Shown here piece after piece: positions 17,977 to 26,103 of a stretch of DNA of 64,000 bases. Origin of the DNA: Facklamia lactis (GTDB lineage Bacteria; Bacillota; Bacilli; Lactobacillales; Aerococcaceae). The position numbers were made by a program, and so were the translations under genes. Within the stretch, counting starts at the first letter, position 1; each line of letters begins with the position of its first letter. The notes below the pieces were generated by a model, which saw nothing but the letters and a program-made list of their open reading frames with translations, did not search any database and was not told the DNA's origin. The DNA is taken from contig NZ_JACBXQ010000002.1 of assembly GCF_015863205.1 (NCBI RefSeq), positions 124,001 to 188,000 on the forward strand. The letters run 5' to 3'.

Positions 17977-19286
17977 TTAACCCTGCTCTTCGGAATCTTC
18001 TTCTACTTCATTTGTATAAAGTAATTGTCCCACTTGATCTTCAGCTGCTAACCCTTCTTTTCATCTACTACTTGACTAATATCAATTTCATCATAACTTT
18101 CTTCGATGTCAATTTCCTCTTCAAATGGTTGAGGAGTAATTTCATCTTCTTCATATAGAGGAGAATTCTTCCGATAGATCCGATATAATTCAGTGAATAT
18201 AACTTTAAAAACAGCAAAAGCTGGAACTCCCACAATCACTCCTGTTAAACCAAACAAACGACCAGCACCCAACAAAACAATTAAAATTGTAACCGGATGA
18301 ATCTTCAAATTAGACCCAAGAATTTGTGGTTGGATTAACCGCCCTTCAATAAAAGCTTCAAGACTCAATACAATCAGCACCTTAATGAACATAAAAGGCG
18401 AAGTAATTAAACCAATAATAACCGCAGGAACTGCCGCCATAACAGATCCAATATAAGGAATGACATTGAGGACTGTCGCCAACACACCTAAAGTAATCGC
18501 ATAGTCTAAGCCAATAATTGAGAATCCAATTGCAAAAAGGAACCCTACCATGATCGCAACAATAATTTGTCCACGAACATAACGCCCAATTTGATAATGT
18601 GATTGAAAAAAGATTGTTTTAGACGTTTTTCGATAAGCATTGGGAATATGATGCAACATCAAAGGGATCAATTTATAACCTTCCAACAACATATAATACA
18701 ATAAGACCGGTATGGTAATCAAGCCTGTCACTACAGTTGAAAGCGTCCCAATAACATTTCCTAAACTACCGAAAGTTGACGTAATAATCGGTTGAAACTG
18801 TTCCACTAATCCATTTAAATTCATGTCAGATAATTGCGTCGCTAAATTTGGAAATACATCTTCTAAATCTGGAACTAGAGGAATACTATTAAAAAGATCT
18901 TGAATACTATTAGAATATTCCGGAAGATTCTCAACGAATGATTGTGTTTGTCGTTGAACGATGGGAACAAGTGTTGCTATGCCCCATACTAATAGAAGGG
19001 TCACAAAAAAATAAATCATCCAAATTGCCAAGTGACGATTTACACCTCTTCTCGCCAATTTAACAACAATAGGCGAAAATAAATAATATAAAATTACCGT
19101 TCCAATCATAGGAAAAGCAAAGAATTGAATAAATACTCCTAATGGCTGAAATAAATATGCAATCTTAGTAAATAAAAAAATCACACTGAATGTGAGTAAT
19201 AGTATAAGTAATCGAATGATGTGTTGATTATTCATAAAATTACGTTTAAATGTTGTTAACGGCGTATGTTCTGGCCCTCTGCGCAT
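17977..19286 (-). CDS. AI-2E/PerM family permease with a probable C-terminal frameshift
   Basis: The main frame (19286 to stop at 18048, about 412 aa) has a basic N-terminus and about seven membrane segments, with the family signature LGVLATVLNVIPYIGSVMAAVPAVIIG and GRLIQPQILGSNLKIHPVTILIVLLGAGRLFG. These proteins include putative AI-2 exporters and Na+/H+ antiporters. The frame stops after VVDEKKG. One base further on, another frame continues LAAEDQVGQLLYTNEVEEDS and stops at 17977, in the same acidic style. I read this as a one-base loss in the AAAAGAAGGG run that shortened the tail by about 24 residues, unlikely to destroy function. Start chosen at 19286, six bases after GAGGAGG. Confidence 0.8.
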
Positions 19287-19414
19287 AGTTACCCTCCTCA
19301 CTAAATAAGTAGATTTATTTTACCATATTTTTTTAAAATTTGTTGATTTCTATCTTTCCTCCTCCTACAATTTCTTATGGTATAATTATTATAATTTCAT
19401 TAAGGAGGACTCTC

Positions 19415-20464
19415 ATGACCGAAACATTTTTATTAGGTGGCTATACACGTCGCATCAATACAGGACTCAAATCTGTCACCTTAGAAAAAGATGACGAACT
19501 ATTCTCAGCCCATAAATCGATTGCAAGTCTAAACAACCCAACATATCTATGTCTTTCAAATGATTTGAACTATTTATTCGCCATTCATCAAGACGACCCT
19601 AAAAGTGGTCTAGTCGCCTTCAAAAAAAATGACCAGGATAAATGGTATGAAGTAGATCGTCTAATGGTTTCTAACATACCTGGATGTCACTTATCTTACC
19701 GTGCCTCTTCTCGAACGATTTATCTGTCCAATTATCATGAGGGTGCCTTAGATATCTTCTATTTCGACGAGCATGAATATCTACACCACATCCAGCGAGT
19801 GGAACATACGGGTTCAAGTGTCCATCCCAACCAAACGAAACCACACATTCATTACGCAGGAGTTTCTCATGATCAAAGACGTCTCTATGTCTGTGATCTT
19901 GGAACAGATACTGTTTCAACCTATGAAATTGATTATGAAGGAAAAATCACATTAGAACATTCCCTAGAACTGCCAGCTGGGTGTGGTCCACGCCATTTAG
20001 TTAAGCATCCTAAATCAAATTTTGTTTACATTATAGGAGAATTAGATAATACTACAACTCTTGCTTATCTCAATACAGATGGCAGTTTAACGATAAAAGA
20101 CCGTAAACAGAATATTCCTGATCAATTTATAGAAGAATCAAGCGGTGCTGCTATCCGTTTATCTCAAGACGGTCTCTTTCTATATGTTTCCACTCGCTAT
20201 CATAATAGTATTACGGTTTATGAAATCAATCAAAAAAATGGCCATTTAACTCGAATTCAACGGGTCAATACGGTCGGAAAAGTTCCTCGAGATTTTATTT
20301 TAGATCAAGATGAAAAATATCTAATTGTAGCTCATCAAGATTCAGACTACCTCTCACTCTTCAAGAGAGATAAAAAAAGCGGGGAACTTTCATTCATACA
20401 TAACGAAACTTACGCTCCCGAATGTGTTTGCATTCTTTCTGAAAGTTCCACAACACTCAATTAG
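19415..20464 (+). CDS. pgl: 6-phosphogluconolactonase (lactonase family, beta-propeller)
   Basis: About 349 residues of the cycloisomerase-like seven-bladed propeller family (YbhE/YkgB). Signs: FLLGGYTRR at the start, repeated blade motifs such as HPNQTKPHIHYAGVSHDQRRLYVCDLGTD, PAGCGPRHLVKHP, LYVSTRYHNSITVYEI and PRDFILDQDEKYLIVAHQDSD. Hydrolyses 6-phosphogluconolactone in the oxidative pentose phosphate pathway; some relatives act on other lactones. The ATG at 19415 follows AAGGAGG by six bases. apbE starts eight bases later on the same strand, so the two are probably co-transcribed. Confidence 0.88.
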   Translation: MTETFLLGGYTRRINTGLKSVTLEKDDELFSAHKSIASLNNPTYLCLSNDLNYLFAIHQDDPKSGLVAFKKNDQDKWYEVDRLMVSNIPGCHLSYRASSRTIYLSNYHEGALDIFYFDEHEYLHHIQRVEHTGSSVHPNQTKPHIHYAGVSHDQRRLYVCDLGTDTVSTYEIDYEGKITLEHSLELPAGCGPRHLVKHPKSNFVYIIGELDNTTTLAYLNTDGSLTIKDRKQNIPDQFIEESSGAAIRLSQDGLFLYVSTRYHNSITVYEINQKNGHLTRIQRVNTVGKVPRDFILDQDEKYLIVAHQDSDYLSLFKRDKKSGELSFIHNETYAPECVCILSESSTTLN

Positions 20465-20472
20465 GTGAAGAG

Positions 20473-21414
20473 ATGGATTTTAAACAAATCACCTTTCCAA
20501 CTATGGGAACCAATCTTCATCTAAAAATTTTGCATCAGAACGCTGTTTCGCTTCTCCAACAAGCAAAAAAAATATTACTAGACTATAATCAACGTTATTC
20601 AACTTTTATCAACAGTAGTCAACTACAACAGATCAATCTAAATGCTGGGATCAAACCTGTTCAAGTCGATCAAGATCTCTTTGACTTAATTGCATATGGT
20701 CGAGAAGCCAGTATTCAATCTAAACAAACTCTTAATATCGCCATTGGTCCTCTAGTTAAATTATGGAAAATTGGTTTCGGGGCTAATCAAATCCCTGATC
20801 CCCAAGAAATTGAGCAAGTTTTAAAACTAATTAATCCTCAACATATTAAGATGAACTCACATACAAAAGAAGTCTATCTGGAGCATCCAGGTATGGCGAT
20901 TGATCTCGGTGCTTTAGCGAAAGGCTATTTCGCAGATAACCTCAAAAAATTTTTTATAGAGAATGGAGTAAAATCTGGTTTTATCGATCTAGGTGGAAAC
21001 GTCTTAACCATTGGAGGGAACCCTGAAAGAAGCGATTCTTGCTGGCGTATTGGTATCCAAGATCCTCAAAAACCTAGAGGACAGCTAATAGCAGCTGTTA
21101 AAATACAAGATCTATCGCTGGTCACTTCTGGGATTTATGAACGTGTTTTTCGTACTAAAAAAGGCGAATTATTCCATCATATTCTAGACTCGCACACTGG
21201 CTATCCGGTTGAAAATCAACTCGCATCTGTTTCAATTCTCTCTCCTCTCTCTTTAAAAGCTGAGGAATGGACCACTCGATTATTTTATTGTTCTCCTCAA
21301 ATGGCTCTTGAAATCATTGAACAGACTGAAAACATAGAAGGCTTAATTATCGACCGTCATAACAACCTTTATCTTTCTCAAGGAATGAAAAAAATTACCT
21401 TCTTAAAAAAATAA
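20473..21414 (+). CDS. apbE: FAD:protein FMN transferase (ApbE)
   Basis: A 313-residue ApbE. Recognisable: FPTMGTNLHLKI at the N-terminus, GALAKGYFADNL (FAD pyrophosphate contact), GFIDLGGNVLTIGG and HHILDSHTGYPV. ApbE transfers FMN from FAD to a Thr or Ser in the target motif D-G/A-x-S/T-G-A-T. No signal peptide, lipobox or membrane anchor is seen, unlike exported FmnB-type enzymes of Listeria, so this protein looks cytoplasmic. A candidate substrate is the lipoprotein at 33292-34605, which carries DAISGAT. GGTGAAGAG precedes the ATG. Confidence 0.9.
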   Translation: MDFKQITFPTMGTNLHLKILHQNAVSLLQQAKKILLDYNQRYSTFINSSQLQQINLNAGIKPVQVDQDLFDLIAYGREASIQSKQTLNIAIGPLVKLWKIGFGANQIPDPQEIEQVLKLINPQHIKMNSHTKEVYLEHPGMAIDLGALAKGYFADNLKKFFIENGVKSGFIDLGGNVLTIGGNPERSDSCWRIGIQDPQKPRGQLIAAVKIQDLSLVTSGIYERVFRTKKGELFHHILDSHTGYPVENQLASVSILSPLSLKAEEWTTRLFYCSPQMALEIIEQTENIEGLIIDRHNNLYLSQGMKKITFLKK

Positions 21415-21432
21415 AAAGAATTTACCTATAAG

Positions 21433-21484
21433 TGAACAGCCCCCAAAAGTGAGTTAATTAACTCTAACTTTTGGGGGCTGTTCA
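21433..21484. repeat. 52-bp palindrome resembling two joined IS3-family ends; also a likely bidirectional terminator
   Basis: The outer arms (starting TGAACAGCCCCCAAAAGT and its exact complement) form an 18-bp perfect inverted repeat, and the centre holds another palindrome GAGTTAATTAACTC. It lies between convergent apbE and the IIA gene. The arm resembles terminal repeats of IS3-family elements as I remember them (CCCCCAAAAGTTAGA type), and a related element sits at 62612-62666. The IS origin is inference; the palindrome is directly visible. Confidence 0.65.
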
Positions 21485-21504
21485 AAGAGAGGCATTCTAT
21501 TACC

Positions 21505-22011
21505 TTAACGTAACACAACTCGCCCTATTTCTTGTCCTTGGCTTACTTGCCCCGAAGCCGTTAGTTCAAATTCATCAATAACTTCAGATCCATTTGTAAA
21601 GATGATTATCATAACATTATCTTTTCCCGCTTCTTCAAGCGCTTCGAAATTCACTTTAGACAATTGTGTGTCTGGCGTTACTGAGTCGTTTTCTTTAGCC
21701 ACTGACTCAAAAGGTTTTCCCTCTAAAGAAACAGTATCAATTCCCATATGAAGCAATATTTCTAACTCTCCTGCAGTAATTCCAAATGCATGTTTAGTAG
21801 GAAAAATATTATGAATAGTTCCATTAACAGGTGAAAATATTTCTGATTGAGACGGTTTTATAGCAAAACCATCCCCCATCATTTTTTGAGCAAACACTTG
21901 ATCCTCTACGTCCTCAATTCTCACTATTTCACCATCACAGACTGCGTGTAAAGTGATCTCCTTACTCATTACATCTTCTTTTTTGTCTTTCTTTTTAAAA
22001 AAACCAAACAT
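21505..22011 (-). CDS. PTS glucose-type IIA component (EIIA-Glc)
   Basis: A free-standing 168-residue IIA-Glc domain: VCDGEIVRIEDVEDQVFAQKMMGDGFAI, PVNGTIHNIFPTKHAFGI with the phosphate-relay His, and ELEILLHMGIDTV with the phosphorylated His. It accepts phosphate from HPr and passes it to IIB domains of glucose/sucrose/trehalose-type permeases; no IIB or IIC gene is nearby, so it must serve permeases encoded elsewhere. The N-terminal FGFFKKKDKKED is basic. Starts with a GAGGGGG-type site. Confidence 0.93.
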   Translation of the reverse strand: MFGFFKKKDKKEDVMSKEITLHAVCDGEIVRIEDVEDQVFAQKMMGDGFAIKPSQSEIFSPVNGTIHNIFPTKHAFGITAGELEILLHMGIDTVSLEGKPFESVAKENDSVTPDTQLSKVNFEALEEAGKDNVMIIIFTNGSEVIDEFELTASGQVSQGQEIGRVVLR

Positions 22012-22110
22012 TTTTATTCCCCCTCACTAAATGATAACTTTATTTTAACATAAGTCGTAAACCGAAACTATTGGAAGCCCTTAATCGAAACTGGACTCAG
22101 GATCCTCTTA

Positions 22111-22139
22111 GTGACAAGGCTTGGACTTTTCGTTATAAT
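22111..22139 (+). promoter_or_regulatory. Promoter of uppP
   Basis: GTGACA and TATAAT separated by 17 bases. It overlaps the longest possible upstream reading frame of uppP, which supports the downstream TTG start. Confidence 0.6.
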
Positions 22140-22173
22140 AAAGGCTGTTAAATACAAAGCTGAGGTGAATAAT

Positions 22174-23007
22174 TTGCAAGAAATAGATTTATTCGAATTA
22201 TTAAAAATATTTATCTTAAGTGTAGTCCAAGGGATTACTGAATGGTTACCTATTTCCTCTACGGGGCACTTAATTTTAGTAGAAGAATTTATTAAATTAA
22301 ATTTAGATCCCGCTTTTATCGAAATGTTCCGGACTGTTGTCCAATTAGGATCAATTCTAGCGGTAGTTGTCCTTTATTTCAATAAACTTAATCCTTTTAA
22401 TCCTAAAAAATCGCCAGAGAATCGGAAAGAGACGTGGGTACTATGGTTTAAAGTAGCTGTTGCTTCATTACCAGCCATTATTTTCGGATTCCTTATTAAT
22501 GATTATATGGAAGAATACTTTAATATCCCTCCTGTCGTAGCTGCTGCCTTAATTATCTATGGATTCGCATTTATCTGGATTGAAAATCGAAAACCTGGTC
22601 GCCATGATCGCCAAATTGAAAATCTAGAAAGAATTTCTTATCCAACAGCTTTTAAAACAGGTCTCTTTCAAGCTTTATCCCTCATTCCAGGGACATCACG
22701 CTCAGGTTCAACTATTTTAGGAGGACTCTTATTAGGTATGGAACGAACAGTAGCAACAGAATTTTCATTCTTCATGTCACTTCCTGTTATGTTTGGAGCG
22801 TCTTTCTTAAAGCTTTTAGATTTTGGTTTTGACTTTACTAGTACTGAACTGATCTACTTAGTCTTTGGTATGTTTGTGGCCTTTATCGTTTCTTTGATTG
22901 TAATCCGCTCATTATTAAAATTTATCAAAACAAACGACTTCAAACCTTTTGGTTATTATCGCATTATTCTTGGCTCTATTGTCATTCTTTATTACCTATT
23001 CAAATAA
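22174..23007 (+). CDS. uppP: Undecaprenyl-diphosphatase (UppP/BacA)
   Basis: Dephosphorylates undecaprenyl diphosphate to recycle the lipid carrier of cell-wall synthesis; confers bacitracin tolerance. About 277 residues, seven to eight membrane spans. Signatures: VVQGITEWLPISSTGHLILVEEF (catalytic Glu) and PGTSRSGSTILGGLLLG (catalytic Arg/Ser). I start at TTG 22174, six bases after GAGGTG; the frame extends upstream to 22111 but that lies on top of the promoter. A strong terminator follows. Confidence 0.95.
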   Translation: MQEIDLFELLKIFILSVVQGITEWLPISSTGHLILVEEFIKLNLDPAFIEMFRTVVQLGSILAVVVLYFNKLNPFNPKKSPENRKETWVLWFKVAVASLPAIIFGFLINDYMEEYFNIPPVVAAALIIYGFAFIWIENRKPGRHDRQIENLERISYPTAFKTGLFQALSLIPGTSRSGSTILGGLLLGMERTVATEFSFFMSLPVMFGASFLKLLDFGFDFTSTELIYLVFGMFVAFIVSLIVIRSLLKFIKTNDFKPFGYYRIILGSIVILYYLFK

Positions 23008-23012
23008 AGTTT

Positions 23013-23050
23013 AAGACCGATTACTGTTTATCAGTAATCGGTCTTTTTAT
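23013..23050 (+). terminator. Terminator of uppP
   Basis: 14-bp stem AAGACCGATTACTG / CAGTAATCGGTCTT with a five-base loop, then TTTTAT. Confidence 0.9.
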
Positions 23051-23120
23051 CGCTTTTTCTCTGTCTCGATAAATACATTTTCTTTCTTTTTTTGTATTTT
23101 TCTCACCTATGTCAAAATTA

Positions 23121-24440
23121 TTATTTATCATAACTCTTAATTTCAATAAGATCAGGTAACTTTATGGAATTCAATTCTCCTGTTTTTGCAAAATCAGCCC
23201 ATATTTTCCGTAAAGGTTGTCCTAATTTCACTAAATCTTCCGTTGAATAATGACTATAAAGCAATCCGTTTTCTATACTTTCAGGATGAAAAAGTAAAGG
23301 AATTTCAGCCATATGAACTCCCTCAAAGATATGCTCTCCTCTCCCACCACGGAATAAATAAGTGGCTACCCTTCCTCCAGCTTTAGAGAATAGTTCTGCA
23401 TAACGATCAATTTCTTCCTCAAAGATAATCTCAGTAAAAAAGTCTAAAGCTACTTCTAATAATCGGCCAATGATTGGTTTATTATATTGACTAAAATAGC
23501 GTTCTTGTGATAAGACAAAATCTGCTTCATGGTTATTAGATCCAATTAAAACATCAAAATCACTTGCAACTAACCGATAGGCTTCTTTTAAGTTTTTTTC
23601 TTTTGGTAAAGGATAGACACCATATTTAACAGCTACAGGCAAGAAACTTGCCCGTTGAAACCCTTGACGCAATTTCATCAAAGTCGCTGTTTGAAATGTA
23701 ATCACCTCTTCCAACGACATTTCATCCGTAATCTGTTGACTGGCTTGAAGTAATTCTTGATGAATTCTGCCATGTTTTTTATTCGCAGAAATAGGAGCAG
23801 ATTGAATAATGACTCGTTGAAATAACCTCTTACTTCCTTCAGCCACCATTAGATGCATAATCGCATCTGCCCCTGCAGATTGTCCGAATAAAGTGACATT
23901 ATTAGGGTCACCGCCAAATTGTTTAATATGTTTCTTTATCCAACGCAAAGCCATAAGTTGGTCTAGAAGCCCTAAATTAGCCGGCTGCCCTTCTCGATCC
24001 CTCGAGAAACCGAGTATACCTAACCGATAATTAAGATTAACCACCAACACACGTTGCTCTTCCACCAAACGTTTTGGATAATAAATCTCTAAATCGCCTG
24101 CTCCAACTTCATAACCTCCACCATGAAACCACACCATTACTGGAAGAAGTGGATCAGTCGCTTGATGATCTGCCGGCAAAGTGATTGACAAATTCTGACA
24201 AGCCTCAGTCATCTCTAAATGATTTTGAGGACCCAGTAATTTCGCAACCCCTCGCTTTTGCGGTGCCATTGGAGATAATTGCGTTGCTTTTATTTGCTTA
24301 CGGTTATTTTTAATGAGCGTGGGATATTCAAAGCGTCCTGCTCTTGCATAGGCAATACCAGTTGCTCGATTTACGCTTCCGTCATTCCAACCAATTATTT
24401 CACCTTGATCATATGGCCATTTAACTAATCGACAATCCAT
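23121..24440 (-). CDS. Type-B carboxylesterase (para-nitrobenzyl esterase family)
   Basis: About 439 residues of the alpha/beta hydrolase carboxylesterase family. Visible: WFHGGGYEVGAGD (oxyanion hole), VNLNYRLGILGF, LFGQSAGADAIMHL with the nucleophile Ser, and VHMAEIPLLFHPE containing the likely catalytic His. It is shorter than typical members (about 490), with loops missing in the middle. Cytoplasmic, no signal. I choose the ATG at 24440, seven bases after AAGGAG; the frame extends 114 bases upstream without a ribosome site. Divergent from the XRE regulator gene. Confidence 0.9.
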   Translation of the reverse strand: MDCRLVKWPYDQGEIIGWNDGSVNRATGIAYARAGRFEYPTLIKNNRKQIKATQLSPMAPQKRGVAKLLGPQNHLEMTEACQNLSITLPADHQATDPLLPVMVWFHGGGYEVGAGDLEIYYPKRLVEEQRVLVVNLNYRLGILGFSRDREGQPANLGLLDQLMALRWIKKHIKQFGGDPNNVTLFGQSAGADAIMHLMVAEGSKRLFQRVIIQSAPISANKKHGRIHQELLQASQQITDEMSLEEVITFQTATLMKLRQGFQRASFLPVAVKYGVYPLPKEKNLKEAYRLVASDFDVLIGSNNHEADFVLSQERYFSQYNKPIIGRLLEVALDFFTEIIFEEEIDRYAELFSKAGGRVATYLFRGGRGEHIFEGVHMAEIPLLFHPESIENGLLYSHYSTEDLVKLGQPLRKIWADFAKTGELNSIKLPDLIEIKSYDK

Positions 24441-24574
24441 TCCACCACTCCTTATCAACTTATTATATCTTCTTATAAACGATTCAACAAAAATAAAGGT
24501 TTTGTTAAAAAAAGTTGACATTTTGTTAAAAATAATTAACATCATAAGTGTCACAGTTCAAAGGAGTGATAAAG

Positions 24575-24784
24575 TTGATCATAAATAATCTTAAGACTCT
24601 TCGAGCTCAAAAAAATTGGACTCAATCAGATCTTGCTAAGCAAGTAGGTGTCACTCGACAAACGATTGCTTCCATCGAAAAAGGGAAATATTCACTTTCT
24701 CTTCAATTAGCTTTTGAAATTGCCTCTGTTTTTAATGTTTCGATCACTGACTGTTTTAATTTTGACCATGAAAAGGAGTCCTAA
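24575..24784 (+). CDS. Small XRE-family transcriptional regulator
   Basis: A 69-residue protein that is little more than one helix-turn-helix domain (LKTLRAQKNWTQSDLAKQVGVTRQTIASIEKGKYSLSLQLAFEIASVF), of the YozG/compact Cro type. The start is TTG at 24575, eight bases after AAAGGAG. Directly followed by a small membrane protein and a signal peptidase gene. Such regulators usually act on their own operon with a co-encoded membrane protein. Overlaps nothing but is one base from the next start. Confidence 0.9.
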   Translation: MIINNLKTLRAQKNWTQSDLAKQVGVTRQTIASIEKGKYSLSLQLAFEIASVFNVSITDCFNFDHEKES

Positions 24785-24785
24785 T

Positions 24786-25073
24786 ATGCTAATTTTTCTT
24801 TATATGTCTCTCATTATCCTATGTGGTGGTTATTATCTTTATAAAATTTTTTATTACCAAAAGGATGAACGCGGAGAAATGATCCTCTTACAATCAAATT
24901 ATTCCGCTACCTCCATGATGTTAATTTTATTCACCATTCTTTCTATTTTTCGATCAAATATTTTACCGACAGAAGAAGCACAATTTCTCTATCAATACAG
25001 CGATATAATTTTAGTAACTGGCTACTTCCTGAGCATGACTATCAGTCTTTATATTAATGAAAGAAGGTATTAA
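24786..25073 (+). CDS. Small integral membrane protein partner of the XRE regulator
   Basis: A 95-residue protein with three likely spans (about 2-17, 40-57, 70-88) separated by a short charged loop (YYQKDERGEMI). Its size and position immediately after a compact XRE gene match the common XRE-plus-membrane-protein pairs (DUF2178-like) of Firmicutes; I cannot name the family with confidence. Start ATG 24786 follows AAAGGAG. The stop is two bases before the signal peptidase start. Confidence 0.75.
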   Translation: MLIFLYMSLIILCGGYYLYKIFYYQKDERGEMILLQSNYSATSMMLILFTILSIFRSNILPTEEAQFLYQYSDIILVTGYFLSMTISLYINERRY

Positions 25074-25074
25074 G

Positions 25075-25605
25075 ATGCATACTATCCTACATTATCTAAG
25101 AAAAAACCTCCTTACAGATATAAAAACATTTCTCTCTACATTGGTCATTGCTTTACTGTTACAGCATTTTTTTATTACCCCCTGCACAGTGAAAGGCTCT
25201 TCCATGGAAAACACATTAATGGATCAGCAAAAAATTATGATATCTCGACATTTTGAAATTGACCATTTTGATATCGTCGTACTGCAAGCTCCTGATCGAA
25301 AAAATAAAAAGTATATTAAACGAGTGATCGGTCTCCCAGGCGATCGTCTTCGCTATCAAAATAATCAACTTTATTTGAACGACCAATTAATAACCGAGAA
25401 CTATCTCAGCCCCGATCCTTCAATTTCTTATACAAAAGATTTTAATCTTACGAATACTATCCCAGAAGGATATTATTTTGTTTTGGGGGATCATCGAACC
25501 AAATCTTGGGATAGTAGAAATTATGGTTTAGTATCGCAGGAAGCAATATTAGGTGAAGCTGTTTTTAGCTTTTACCCCTTAAACAAAATAAGTATACTTG
25601 AATAA
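25075..25605 (+). CDS. Type I signal peptidase
   Basis: A 176-residue SPase I of the Gram-positive SipS type: one N-terminal membrane anchor (TLVIALLLQHFFITPCTV), the Ser nucleophile in GSSMENTL, the Lys general base in KKYIKRVIGLPGD, and the box-E motif YYFVLGDHRTKSWDSRNYG. Cleaves Sec signal peptides outside the membrane. I start at 25075 (seven bases after AAGAAGG) rather than 25057. It shares a transcript with the XRE/membrane protein pair, an unusual partner set for a signal peptidase. Confidence 0.93.
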   Translation: MHTILHYLRKNLLTDIKTFLSTLVIALLLQHFFITPCTVKGSSMENTLMDQQKIMISRHFEIDHFDIVVLQAPDRKNKKYIKRVIGLPGDRLRYQNNQLYLNDQLITENYLSPDPSISYTKDFNLTNTIPEGYYFVLGDHRTKSWDSRNYGLVSQEAILGEAVFSFYPLNKISILE

Positions 25606-25608
25606 TTG

Positions 25609-25630
25609 GGGAGCAAGCTGCTCCCTTTTT
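25609..25630 (+). terminator. Terminator of the XRE-lepB operon
   Basis: Stem GGGAGCA / TGCTCCC with a 3-base loop followed by TTTTT, four bases past the signal peptidase stop. Confidence 0.85.
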
Positions 25631-25766
25631 ATATTTTTCCTCGCAATCTTCTAATAGGATGCCCCAAAAAATTCTTACTCTCCAGTCCCAAAGATATTTA
25701 TATCAAATATTAAATGTTAAACCCATGAAGTTACCTTAAAATTTAGGTTAAATTTTAAATAAATCG

Positions 25767-25795
25767 TTGAATATTTATTTTTAAGCGTTTACAAT
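25767..25795 (+). promoter_or_regulatory. Promoter of the lipoyl operon with an internal cre-like site
   Basis: TTGAAT and TACAAT are separated by 17 bases. The spacer and -10 contain TTTAAGCGTTTACA (25780-25793), which matches the CcpA consensus TGNAANCGNTNNCA except for one position (T for G). This predicts repression by CcpA in glucose. Confidence 0.6.
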
Positions 25796-25852
25796 GAAAG
25801 TTAGGGTTTTATTTTTGTAAATCCGCTTATTCAAATGATTGGAGGATTCATT

Positions 25853-26101
25853 GTGCAAAAAGATATTTTATTTCCAAAACTAAGTTCTAAGATCCTATCA
25901 GGAGTTGTCATTGAATGGACTACTGAGATTGGACAGACTATCCAAAAAGGTGAAGTGCTCTATGCGGTTGAAACAGATAAAGCAGTTCATGAGATCGAAT
26001 CACCCATTAGTGGAAAATTAGTTTCCATTCATGTGGAGTTAGGTGATGCTGTCACAGCAGGAGACCTCATTGCAACTATTGATGAAAGCAAGGAGGATTA
26101 A
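25853..26101 (+). CDS. Free-standing lipoyl-domain protein
   Basis: An 82-residue single biotinyl/lipoyl domain. It has the full hairpin fold pattern: PKLSSKILSGVVIEWTTEIGQTIQKGEVLYAVETDKAVHEI followed by ESPISGKLVSIHVELGDAVTAG. The modified residue would be Lys43 in ETDKA, the E2-type lipoyl context rather than the biotin MKM context. No peripheral-subunit or catalytic domain follows. GTG start at 25853, seven bases after GGAGG. lipA begins two bases after its stop. It probably serves as a carrier for octanoyl/lipoyl groups or as a detached lipoyl arm. Confidence 0.9.
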   Translation: MQKDILFPKLSSKILSGVVIEWTTEIGQTIQKGEVLYAVETDKAVHEIESPISGKLVSIHVELGDAVTAGDLIATIDESKED

Positions 26102-26103
26102 GG

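Noticed and set aside
19671-19955. Frames of 60-82 codons inside pgl
   Set aside because: Shadows of the propeller gene on both strands without start signals.
22111-22173. N-terminal extension of UppP (21 residues)
   Set aside because: It covers the promoter; TTG 22174 has a good ribosome site and the normal protein length.
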